64,000 nt of DNA from Chondrosia reniformis (Eukaryota; Porifera; Demospongiae; Chondrillida; Chondrillidae), in assembly GCA_947172415.1 (NCBI GenBank), contig OX359190.1:7254001-7318000 (forward strand), in the 5' to 3' direction. This document shows positions 45,928 through 56,200 of the stretch, piece after piece. The notes below the pieces were generated by a model that worked only from the letters and a program-made list of their open reading frames with translations, searched no databases and was not told where the DNA came from. Each line of letters opens with the position of its first letter. Within the stretch, counting starts at the first letter, position 1. Position numbers and translations under genes: made by a program.

Positions 45928-46947
45928 TCACTCTCCAGTTATTCCACCTTCCTTGGCCACAATTAATGGTAACACTGAATGCGTGTGTGAGATATATTTA
46001 ATACATTTAGTTATGGACATTTTTAGCCTCCAAAATTGCTGAATTCCTTGCACCAATTCTTCTTTTGATAAAGGTTTCACCTGGCGTGCCAGGTAATGTT
46101 TTAATTCTTTCCAAACCCTTTCAATAGGGTTCAGATCAGCACTGCTGGCAGGTGTCTTCCACCAATTAATTTTCTCATCAATGTAGAACTGCTTTGCCTT
46201 CTTGCTAGTGTGTTTTGGATCGTTGTCCTGCATAAACCTGTAACCATCTGCAAATGTGTCCTTTAGAAATGGCAGGAGATGATCTTTCAAAATTTCAATG
46301 TAAAGATCTGCATCCATTATTGAATCAAATATACAAATTTTTGTAGCCCCCCGTTTCGAAATACCGGCCCAAACATTTACTTTCAAGGCATGTTTTGCTT
46401 GTGGCTTCAGCATCCTTTCCTTCCCAACTTGTACCCGCATATAATCAGCATGTCTTCTCAACTGCACTGAACTCTCATCAGTCCAAATCACGTCATTAAA
46501 TTCATCTTTGCTCTGCAGACACTTTAGTGCAAATGCTTTTCTGTTAATTTTATTTGTTTCACTGATCATGGGCCCAAAACGAGTTCGTACAACTTTCCAC
46601 TTGAGATTTTGCCTTAAGTGAGCTCTAATCGCCGATGAAGAAATTATTATGCTGTACTCTTTGTTGAGAAGGTAAGCAAGTTCCCTTGAAGAGAGCTCAT
46701 CGTCTTCTTTCAAGCGATTGTTTAAGAAGACTCCCATTTCTGCCGTTATTTTGGGACGTCTTCCAGATCGTCTGAAGTCTTGCAATCCTTCACCAGTCTC
46801 CCAGCGCTGAATCCACCTTCGAACAGTTTGTGCGGTTGTTGGAAAGCCTTCTTCGCTTAATATTCCAACGATTTCTCCTACCGTCTTTCCATCCGTTTTT
46901 AAAAAAACGATTCTCTGTCGAACGTATGGATTTAAACGACGAGGCAT
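45928..46947 (-). CDS. Tc1/mariner-type DD34E transposase, intact, 339 aa
   Basis: A single exon from ATG to TGA without breaks. An N-terminal helix-turn-helix pair (residues about 1-115) binds the terminal repeats. The catalytic triad is Asp157 (VIWTDESSV), Asp241 (MQDNDPKHTS) and Glu276 (LNPIERVW), with 34 residues between the last two: the DD34E spacing of Tc1-like enzymes. The C-terminal helical part runs to IVAKEGGITGE. The ATG lies 193 bases inside the right terminus. The length (about 340) is normal for the family, so the enzyme could be active. Confidence 0.93.
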   Translation of the reverse strand: MPRRLNPYVRQRIVFLKTDGKTVGEIVGILSEEGFPTTAQTVRRWIQRWETGEGLQDFRRSGRRPKITAEMGVFLNNRLKEDDELSSRELAYLLNKEYSIIISSSAIRAHLRQNLKWKVVRTRFGPMISETNKINRKAFALKCLQSKDEFNDVIWTDESSVQLRRHADYMRVQVGKERMLKPQAKHALKVNVWAGISKRGATKICIFDSIMDADLYIEILKDHLLPFLKDTFADGYRFMQDNDPKHTSKKAKQFYIDEKINWWKTPASSADLNPIERVWKELKHYLARQVKPLSKEELVQGIQQFWRLKMSITKCIKYISHTHSVLPLIVAKEGGITGE

Positions 46948-47120
46948 TCTTCGAGAACAAACAGAGAGATTATTTTTTAGATCACACTAACGAAAACCAA
47001 TAATATTTCACGCCTTATCGGTAAAGAAGTGTGCTAACGAGATGCCTTATCGTTATATAAACGTGCTAACGAGATGCGAGCGTTTGCGAGGCCTCGAGTG
47101 TGCTTGCGAGGGACACGCTT

Positions 47121-47140
47121 ATTACTTTCAATCAGCACTG
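47121..47140 (-). repeat. right terminal inverted repeat of the BEN transposon
   Basis: On the minus strand CAGTGCTGATTGAAAGTAAT, with TA outside it. Subterminal cgaggcctcgc and repeated gagatgc...cgttagcac motifs at 47035-47085 lie between it and the transposase start. Confidence 0.8.
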
Positions 47141-47229
47141 TACATGGAGTAGTAATTCAACTATTGAACCTGGACAGTTCACAGCATTCATCACTGTAGG
47201 TTCTGTCAGTCTCAAGATGAGTACTTGAA

Positions 47230-48034
47230 ACATGTAAGAGAGGAGATAAAAGTAATGTTCAGTCGCGACGTGAAAAGCTTAAAGCAGCAAATAGAAAGGC
47301 TACATCGAGACAGGGAAGCACTAAAGGTTGATGAAGGACGAGGCAAAGCTTGAAAAAGAAAAGCTACAGCATCAGTAAATCTATCAGATGTACGGTATAA
47401 GTCAAAAGTAATGCTTATACTCACGAGATTTGAGTGCGAGTGCCTCAATGAAGCAAATGCTAACGAGTGGCATTTAGCTCGAGATTTTAGCGAGGACCAA
47501 ATCGAGTGCACACGACAGACCTGATAATGGTATAAATAAGTAGGTGTCGAATTTTTTAACTACCATTCGAGAATCGACTGTCAATCCTTAAGCAATCAAT
47601 ATATCGCCGAAATCGATACCTCAGCTAATTCTTTGATTCGGCCATAAGAATAGGTTTATTCGGTCGCAAGGACTACGATACGTTGTCTAGCATAATGCGA
47701 TAGTCATGGCATAGTGGTGTCACTTCTCAAATGTCAAATTTCTCACCAAAAAACGTGTTGCTTTTAGCACCGTATAACGTATTTTCCCATGATATTAGAT
47801 TGAGGTGTAGTCGAGTGATGCTAGAGATGATTTCTCGCCACACCGAGTAATTCTCCCTCATTTCTCGAAATCGTCACCTATACTTGTTGATGTACGTCAC
47901 TCGGTAGTAGTCAATTTACCCCACGATGGTCACCTTTCAAGATCGAGATAATGCTCTAATTACCAATAAATTCTATTATTGCCATCTCACTACTAGTGAC
48001 AACACAGTTAGTTAAAGGGGGTAGTGTGGTGCAA
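47230..48034 (+). repeat. segmental repeat A, copy 2
   Basis: Matches 38018-38703. A frame reads YLKHVREEIKVMFSRDVKSL then KQQIERLHRDREALKVDEG, ending at a TGA near 47352. The sequence continues without interruption into repeat B (48036), unlike copy 1. It includes an extra stretch near 47850-47960 not present in copy 1. Confidence 0.7.
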
Positions 48035-48035
48035 C

Positions 48036-48280
48036 CATTATTGGCCTAAGTTGTTAGGATCCCATACCCTACCTCCTGAAAGGTTGTGATTCACCTTGAC
48101 CCAGTTGAACCATAATGGGTCCCAAGGTCTAACCACAGCAATGGCCTCCAGAAACATTGATTGAGTCATGTATCTTGTGCTTACCATCCTACGCATTTAA
48201 TTGTAATGTAAACAAATTCTTTTAAAACCACAAAATGCCCCTTTTTGGTATACAATTGGTATATAGTAACAATGGACATT
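48036..48280. repeat. segmental repeat B, copy 2
   Basis: About 245 bases matching 39826-40070 with only scattered differences (for example acgcccc versus atgcccc). It abuts the transposon starting at 48277. Confidence 0.75.
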
Positions 48281-50070
48281 TGGGTAGTGGGGCCATAGCC
48301 ACTGCTCCGAAAAGTTCTTGTGTAATTGTAATAGAAAGATATATGAGGGATTGTGTAAGAGTATAGAAGACTCCCGATGATAGTTATGTTTGCGTCATCT
48401 GACAAATAAGCGGAAGTGGCGATTAATTGAAATCAGTTGTTTAATATAGTGGTGTGTATTATTCGACTGCAATTAAATATTGTCGGTTTTGAGTTAGCAT
48501 AAGATTGTGTAAATAAGGAAGGTGACAACCACTAATTAACTTGTAACATTTTTAATCGAGAAGATTTATTGCCTAAGGGAAAGGGGAGGGGTTTAATGGT
48601 TAGCGACTTTATTGAAGAACATGGAGGCTTTTTACAATTAACAGATGAAGAGGTAGAAGATGCTAAACGAATTTATAGTAATCCTAATTTTCCACAGTAT
48701 GGTAGAGAAATTTTGCACATAGGAGCAGAGAATGAGGGATACTGGACTAGTGAACTATTCGTTAAACATGTAAAGAAAGTAGCCAAAATTGTATCATACA
48801 AGTATCCAGTAGATAGATTTAGCATAATATGGATTTTTGATCAAAGTAGTAATCATAGGGCATATAGTGATGATGCATTAGTAGCAAGTAGGATGAATGT
48901 AAATGACTGAGGCAAGCAACCAGAAATGAGGACAACAACATGGAATGGCAGGGAGCAGGTTATGGTTAACAGAATGGGACAAGCAAAGGGATTACGGACA
49001 GTATTGATAGAAAGAGGTGTGACTGCAGCTACGGATATGACAAAGAAAGAAATGATGGATATATTAGGTAAACATGAAGATTTCAAAAATGAAAAATCTA
49101 AAATTGAAAGAATTTTGCAGGCATTAGGTCACAGAGTACTATTTTTACCAAAATTTCATCCAGAACTTAATCCAATAGAGAGGGTATGGGGTAAAGCCAA
49201 GGTTTATGCAAAGGATAAGTGTGATTACACATTCAATGGACTGAGAAACGTAATTATACCAGCTTTTAATAGTGTAAGTACAGATGACATTAGAAAATTC
49301 TTTAGGAAATCCCGCGATTATGCACATGCATACAGAGAAGGCTCTACAGCATTAGAAGCAGACAGTAAAATTAAAGAGTACAAAAGTCACAGAAGAGTTC
49401 CAGAAACAGAAAGTAGATAAGATGTTTGATTTTACTGACTTAATTTAATACCATACACCTCACATTTTTGATTTCCAGTGTATTTCATTATATTGTTTAC
49501 ATTGTGGTTTCAATTATGCAAATTAGGTAAAATATAAAAGTTAATAACTCCTTCCTAGAACCATTTATGGAAAAAATCCTCTTTACAAATTTAGATAATT
49601 CATTCTAGTTTAGAATGCTAGCGAAATTTACTTCCTAGAAGGTTTCCCCACAAACTAGATAGAAAATGAATATTTGTACCATTAAAAATTTCCAACTGAT
49701 ATTTCTCAAAAATAAAGAAGTATATTACAAAAAGCCTCTTTATAAAGTTTAAAAATTATCTTAAATATATATTACATTAAACAAAGTAAAAAAATTTCAA
49801 ACAACCTAGGAGGAGATTGAAGAAAAGCATCTTTTTACCTTATTTGGAAATCGGGGGCAATTACGCAAGCCCATGGCTACCATGGTAACACAATTGTCTC
49901 GCTATTCCAAAGCTACATGACTTAGCTACAATCTGTCCAAGTTTCAAAGAAAAGGACTTTACCAAATTTGAATTTAAGCTTATCAAAGCTTCAGAGGTAA
50001 AAAATTCAAAAAGTGGAAGCTTTGACTGAAACGCACTATAGTGCTAGCAGAGAGGGGGCATATTTTATAG
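48277..50070 (+). mobile_element. IS630/Tc1-related transposon with a defective transposase
   Basis: Starts acatttgggtagtggggcca, shared with 40063 and 50806. The transposase at 48569-49420 is followed by AT-rich sequence. Near 49855-49895 the sequence cttgcgtaattg...gctaccatgg occurs inverted relative to the left end, so the right terminus may be about 49860-49900 or farther right. The boundary is uncertain. Confidence 0.55.
48569..49420 (+). pseudogene. IS630-like DDE transposase with one in-frame stop
   Basis: One continuous frame of 284 codons broken only by TGA at 48908-48910, in a conserved segment (VASRMNVND*GKQPEMR). Visible motifs are IIWIFDQSSNHRAY with the second catalytic Asp, and LNPIERVWGKAKVYAK with the Glu. 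The N-terminal DNA-binding part is short or missing, so an upstream exon is likely. The enzyme would be inactive without read-through. Confidence 0.8.
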
Positions 50071-50079
50071 TATACAAAG

Positions 50080-50145
50080 ATGAAAAGGAGGACCTTGATA
50101 GTTGCTTTTAGAATTGTGAGGACCATTTCGGCTGTCCTAACGATT
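50080..50145 (+). other. conserved short hydrophobic exon, copy 2
   Basis: Homologue of 42176-42247, with the same splice-donor position (ATT|GTGAGT). Reading on past the donor gives 68 codons to a TAA, but the agreement between copies ends at the donor, which favours splicing. Confidence 0.4.
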
Positions 50146-50805
50146 GTGAGTATGTTATATTATTTAAAGATAGAATACAAGTTGCAGTATTTTATTGCAC
50201 TTTATTTGTATGTAGTACGATTCTATAAGAGGTTTGCGTGCTTGGTGGGTACGCAGGAGAAACGGTCGCACTTTTTAATGCAGTAAGTGCTGCATTGTAG
50301 GTAAGTAGTGATTATTGTAGTAATTGTAGACGTAAATGTAAAGTAGCATAACAATTAATCGAGTGCGAGTAGTAATGGTTTATTATATACCTGTTATAGT
50401 TTGTATGATTTGGTGTATTGTGATTGTACGTAGATTGTATAATTATATTGTATTCTTTTGTTCTATAGACGGCAAAGATGTGCAGCAGTGTTATGTTGAC
50501 TTGCAACTGATTGATTAGTTATCCGATTTTATATTTTTAATTGCAGTATTAAGTTGATTTTAATAAGAGAGTTAATGGTAATGTTGCACTAACTTCGCCA
50601 ATCGTACAAGTATATATAATCGGATCAATTCGGCAATTATTCGTTATGTCGCTTATGTGGGGGCGTATATAATGGAAAGTAAGATGGAGGCGCATGTTAG
50701 TTATTAATCTGTTTTATCTAAAGGGATGAAGAGTATTTTTGTTTTACACGATTTACTTGTCCTTTAACACAGGGTAGAGTGTGCGGAAAATCGGATTTGA
50801 GTGTA

Positions 50806-51245
50806 AGACATTTGGGTAGTGGGGCCATAGCCACTGCTCCGAAAAGTTCTTGCGTAACTGTAATAGAAAGATATATGAGGGATTGTGTAAGAGTATAGAA
50901 GACTCACGATGATAGTTATGTTTGCGTCATCTGACAAATAAGCGGAAGTGGCGATTAATTGAAATCAGTTGTTTAATAGTAGTGGTGTGTATTATTCGAC
51001 TGCAATTAAATATTGTCGGTTTTGAGTTAGCATCAGATTGTGTAAATAAGGAAGGTGACAACCACTAATTAACTTGGAACATTTTTAATTGAGAAGATTG
51101 TCTGCAAGACGTGAGACCCTTTTTGAAATAGTGAGATGGTAATCGAACTAGAGTATGTTTATGAAAGCGTTGTGTATGGAATGAAATCAGCAAGATAATG
51201 GATGGTTATTTTAAAATAGAGTCAGTTCGCTTTGTATAATTTAAT
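50806..51245. mobile_element. non-autonomous relative of the 48277 transposon, copy 2
   Basis: Matches 40063-40505 throughout, with few differences, and 48277-48560 at its left end. No open frame. It lies 2.5 kb downstream of the transposase-bearing copy. Confidence 0.65.
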
Positions 51246-52217
51246 GGATAGTCATCCAAAAAGTAATTACTTCCTTCAAAAGTATTGTATTCTGTTGTTA
51301 TGCTGGCCTTCTCCTGAGGCAGCTCGCTTGACAAATCATGCCAATCATGCCAATCATGCCAATCATCCTTCAAAATGTGTGCATGAACCGCCTCAGTGTC
51401 CACATTACCTCCCAGTAAATGGCAATACATCGATTAATCACTTTACAATATCGCTGCAAATGTTCCTGCCGCTCTTCTGCACAAATTGCCCGCTTGAAGC
51501 GATCCACTTCTTCTGCTTGCCTCTTTCCCCTCCTGGAGAACAAGTTAGAGCATATTCCACTCCCCAAACTGTTTAAAACATCAATAAATTGTTTGCACTT
51601 GCTGTCACACGTCGGTGCGGGTGCCATTTTTCGTTGCTAATGAAACACGTGACCTGTATGACCCTCTGGCAACTTCCAGTCGCGTTGCCAGTCCCGTTCT
51701 TTCGTGTGTCTATGCTTTTACCAGGTCCATACCTAAAAAATGCTACATTACAATGCTGCTCAGCGGCAGCTTCCACTTTACTAAAATCAACAGGAGGGGT
51801 ACCAAGGACCTGCCTTTGCAGCTCTTGGAAGCCTTCCATAAGCCCTCCCTAATTAGCAAACCTGCCAATATTGACACCATCATAGGTGGCAGCATCAAAT
51901 GTGAAATTAGTACAGTGGACGACATAGTCACCAGACTCAGCCCTCGATGGACAGGGTGATTCAGCATAGATACAAATGTTGCCGCGCACATATGTACCTA
52001 CTGGACCAGATAAAAATAGTCCCAAGCCTGCTCCCTCTATGGAGCTTGGGTGAATGGTAAGGTGGCCTTCGTTGGAAAAATCATCCCCTCTGCTAACTTT
52101 GCAGATTCCCCTTTCAAAGGTGCAAATGTAAGGGGGGGATGCGGCGTGTGGTAATTTCTGCCTCAGGATTGATGGCTTCGTATTTCGGGCTGATTTCTCA
52201 CATGGATCCGTACACAA
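51206..52217 (-). pseudogene. SET-domain protein gene with in-frame stop and frameshift
   Basis: From ATG at 52217 a frame carries IHPSSIEGAGLGLFLSG (start of a SET domain), VRGNICIY, a Tyr-rich middle strand and GVNIGRFAN, equivalent to the GNxxRFxNH cofactor-binding motif. A TAG at 51849-51851 follows Asn. The same frame then continues QELQRQVLGTPPVDF and EQHCNVAFFRYGPG to 51573; further pieces in other frames reach 51206. SET domains transfer methyl groups to lysines, usually on histones. Sequence after the stop could be the rest of the catalytic fold. A nine-base tandem (catgccaat, about 51336-51365) lies in the tail. It sits among transposons and may be a transposon passenger. Confidence 0.6.
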
Positions 52218-52299
52218 TTGGTCAATTTGGAAACAGTATGGCTATGCCAGGAAGCCTTCCATCAGTCAAAGCCAGCAATCTAGTATCGTACCTACTAAA

Positions 52300-53248
52300 A
52301 TTGTAAAAAAAGTTAACTTTCACCGAGCATGTCAAGGAAACGTATACGGGCACGGGCATTGAAAAAAACGTACGGCTTTTTTACGTAAATGGATAGGTGT
52401 ACCAGAGGATACGTACGAACATACAAACTAAGTTGCACATTCCTATAATTTATTATACATCGCTAAAGTGTTAGGTGAAACAGCGGTAGAAAAGAATCCT
52501 TTAACGTAATCGGAATAAACCATTCTTCAACTCAACACTAAAGAAATCTCGACACTAAATGAATCTCGGAAAGGTGTAACATTCTTAATAATTATCGCTA
52601 TAAGCATATGTTCCGTAGCTATGGGTGTCCTAGTAGATACGTAAACATTCGTAAGTAGGTCGTATACGGGCATTCTGCTTAAAACTTTGGAGTTTCAATA
52701 AAGCTTCGATCAAACTTCGGTGAAAATTCGACCAAATTCCACAAAAATTTCTACCTAACCTCGCTTTAAATTCGGCAAAACTTTGATTTCTTCTAATCAT
52801 CATCTCAGTAGCAATTTTGCGTAGTAATAGACATTATTCAACATATCAAAGTGGAAGTGTGATAATACCCGAAATCGCGAATACATGGTAAACTGAATTT
52901 CATAATGTGCTAAAATTGTAGGAAAAGAACTTGCACACAAGAGAAATGCCAATGGGTGGTGCCATCCTGTCAGTCAACCCCAACTTCTACTACAAAGGAA
53001 CTGGGTGACTTCTTTCAGACGCTGAATCAATGTTGAACTAAACCTGCAATGCTACAACTTTATTATGCCCAAGATTTAACGTTGGAAGCCAATCTGGATT
53101 CAGATGATCTTACTCAACTGGCTTTGCCGCAACTAAAATACACAACACCTAAAACACGAGGCGATTGTGTAATATCTGACGTCACACGAAAACGCTAAAA
53201 CACGAGGTAATTGTGTAATCATCACACGAAAACGCTAAACAGCATTAA
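52300..53248. other. spacer upstream of IGBP1
   Basis: AT-rich, with no supported gene. Near 53150-53240 two direct copies of taaaacacgag...attgtgtaat...cacacgaaaacgctaaa lie just before the IGBP1 ATG and may include its promoter. Confidence 0.5.
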
Positions 53249-56200
53249 ATGGAGGTTACTTTGAAGGAATTGTTTTCCAGAGGCAAGGAATCGTTTATCA
53301 AGCTGACAACCTACGACTTAAATCCTGGGTCGGGTGAATTTAAGGTGGGAATATGTTAAGTAGTGAAATGAGTCCAGGACCTATGGCATTGTGGGAAATT
53401 CTACATTCGAATCACTCACGTCGTATACTCCGCATATTCCGCTCCAGTAGCAATTAAAGGTGGTTCTCTTCGTCTTAATTCTTTCAGGTTTGCTTACGCC
53501 AAACTTTGTCTGATTTAGAGGAAGTACTGAGAAGTATTAAAGTATTGGACATTTTCAGTTATAACGAAACACTTGAAGATATCTCTACTAAGGACATTAA
53601 GTGAGTAGAATATTAGCATGACAAATCTAATACCGTAGTTCGGGAAATTTTCGTTGTTAAAATATTTTCGTGGTTGGCTCAAACCACGAAAATATTTTAA
53701 CACGAAATATTTTTAACAACGAATAATAACACGTTGTACAATCTACGTATATATGTAAACGCAACACAGCTGAGCGCGGCCAAAATGGCTCTACTGCGAT
53801 ACCTGCAGCGCAAGGACGGTTTACCGGACCCAAAGGGCTCACTTTCGTGAAAGCCGCGAACACAGAGATCCCTTTCGTAATCCTCTATTTCTCAACGTAA
53901 TTACGTAACGTGTATAAATTTTCGTGGTAGCCCCCAGACCACGAAAATATTTTAACACGAAAATTTTTTCCACGAAAATTTCCGAACACGAAAATTTCCC
54001 GAACTACGGTACACCATTCTCCTACATGCTATGCCTACTCTGTAAAAAAGCCTATAGAAAACTAAACCTGGAGGGAGTTTTGTATGAAGATACAGGAGTC
54101 TTTTCTTTTCTTTTCTTCTTCTGCTCCATTGGGATATTAGCACGTATGACAAGTCAACATGCACTGCTTTCATTATCATTATCATAAAGGTAACCCTTCA
54201 GTACAAGGCTGATATAAAGGGCCTAATTTTAAGGGGGACCTGCTACATATAGAGGTTATTCAGATGACGTCACACACCACGTGCCAACTCATTGCCCAAC
54301 GCCGTGAGTGGCATTGTGTGGACGTGTAGTAGTATGGGGAAGAGTTGTTGCGCCGTCGGCTGTATGAATAGGTTTACCAAAGGTTCGTCCATCCATTTCT
54401 ATCGTTTTCCTGATGACCCAGCTAGGAGGGTGAGATGGATATCCGCCGTAAATCGTAAGGATTGGGCTCCGAATGAACATTCAGGGATATGTAGCGAGCA
54501 CTTCATTTCGGGCGAAAAGAGTAACGATTCTCTGTCTCCGGACTATGTGCCGTCTACATTTAAGCACTTACCGAGCCCACTTAAGAGGAAGCGTGCCAGA
54601 GGCATGGAGAGGTATGAAAGGCTCTCGCTGACCAAAAAGAGGAAAGACACTGAAGTTGATAAACAGTCTGCTGCAGCCGTGTTGTTGGCATTGTCAGAAG
54701 ATGGAAATGGGACGCTTTTCTGTGAGCCACACACTGGACGTTCTTGCTCAACTGTATTGAGTATGACTGATATTGATTCGTTGGAAGCTAGGTGCATGGA
54801 TTTTGAGAAACAAAATGAATGTTACCGAAAGAAATGTCATGATTTGGAAGAGGAATGTCAAGGACTTCTTGCCGAGAATGCAATTGTGAAGAAAGATTTA
54901 GAAAGCATGACAAAAGAGTGTACTGATTTGAGAGAGGCCAATACAAAGCTCAGAGAGTCCATCAAAAGGCAATCCTTGACAAAGCAGTCCTTTGAAAATG
55001 ATGATAGCAAAGTTAAATATTACACCGGATTGCCTTCTTTTGCCCGATTGATAGCTCTTTTCACTTTTGTCAGTGCTTCAATTTCAGACAGCAGCAAGAC
55101 CATACTCTCTCCATCCAGTAATTCATTGTGGTGTTAATGACATTGCGCTTAAATCTTGGTGCTTAATATAGCATATAGGTTTGGTGTTAGCCAGTCTACA
55201 GTGTCACGGTATTTTAATAAGTGGATCAATGTTATGTATGTTCGCCTTCAGTGTCTTGTGAAGTGGCCGAGGCGCGAGGAACTGCGGAAACCCCTGCCAG
55301 TGGACTTTAGGGCTGAGTTCCAGAAATGCGCTGTCATCATAGATTGTTTCGAAATTTTTACTAAACACCCCACAAACTTGGTAGCAAGAACTCAGACCTG
55401 GTCCAATTATAAACATCACAACACCGCTAAGTTCCTTATTGGCATTGCACCGCAAGGGGCTGTTACATTTATTTCTCAAGGATGGGCAGGGCGGGTGTCA
55501 GACATCCATTTAACAGAAAATTGTGGACTGCTTGACAACTTGCTTCCTGGTGATCTTATTTTGGCAGATAGGGGATTTAATATACATGAAAGTGTAGGTA
55601 TGTTTTGTGCAGAAGTGAAAATGCCAGCCTTCACTAAAGGTGAGAAGCAATTAAGTCAAGCCGAAGTTGACACCTCAAGGCAACTGAGTAGGGTCCGCAT
55701 ACACGTTGAGAGGGCAATTGGGGCAGTGCGACAGAAGTACACCATGCTAGAAACCACGCTACCAATCTTAATTATGTCCACACCAGGTGAAAAAGTTAAT
55801 ACTGTTGACAAAATTGTGTTTGTGTGTTGTCCATTATACAATTGTTGTGATCCTATTGTATCAAGTGAATAAGTGTAAACAGTATCACAATTTGAATATT
55901 GATATATTGATATTGACTTTTTGTACATTGTAACAATGATACTGTATGCATGCATATAATCTGTGCCAAATGAGTCTATTATGATTGCAGTGTCTTTGTG
56001 CTCCTTGAATGAGGTCTTTTTTCTTATTTTTTCTACAATCTGGGCAAAGCCACTTGCCTTTGGGTATTTTAGCAATGCGGAGGCAAGATGTATGGAACCA
56101 CTGTATGTTGCAAGAATTGCTGTCACAGCATATCATTTCTCCAGATTCACCTGTTCGGCAATAGCACCAAAGTTCAAGCTGTTGCTCCCCCTGCTCTGAA

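Larger units (their letters stand above)
43964..47140. mobile_element. 3.18-kb Tc1/mariner-type transposon carrying transposase and BEN-domain genes
   Basis: Left end CTGTACTGATTGAAAGTAAT and right end (reverse complement) CAGTGCTGATTGAAAGTAAT differ at two of 20 positions and are each flanked by TA (43962-43963 and 47141-47142), the Tc1/mariner target site. Degenerate sub-terminal repeats rich in ctcgaggcctcgc and cgctcgca follow on both sides. Inside are two converging genes: a spliced plus-strand gene (44147-45731) and an intronless minus-strand transposase (46947-45928). The gap between their stops is 196 bases. Both read open. Confidence 0.85.

Noticed and set aside
54543-54797. Minus-strand 84-codon frame in the THAP transposase
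   Set aside because: It is a shadow of the THAP and coiled-coil coding sequence, with no independent support.
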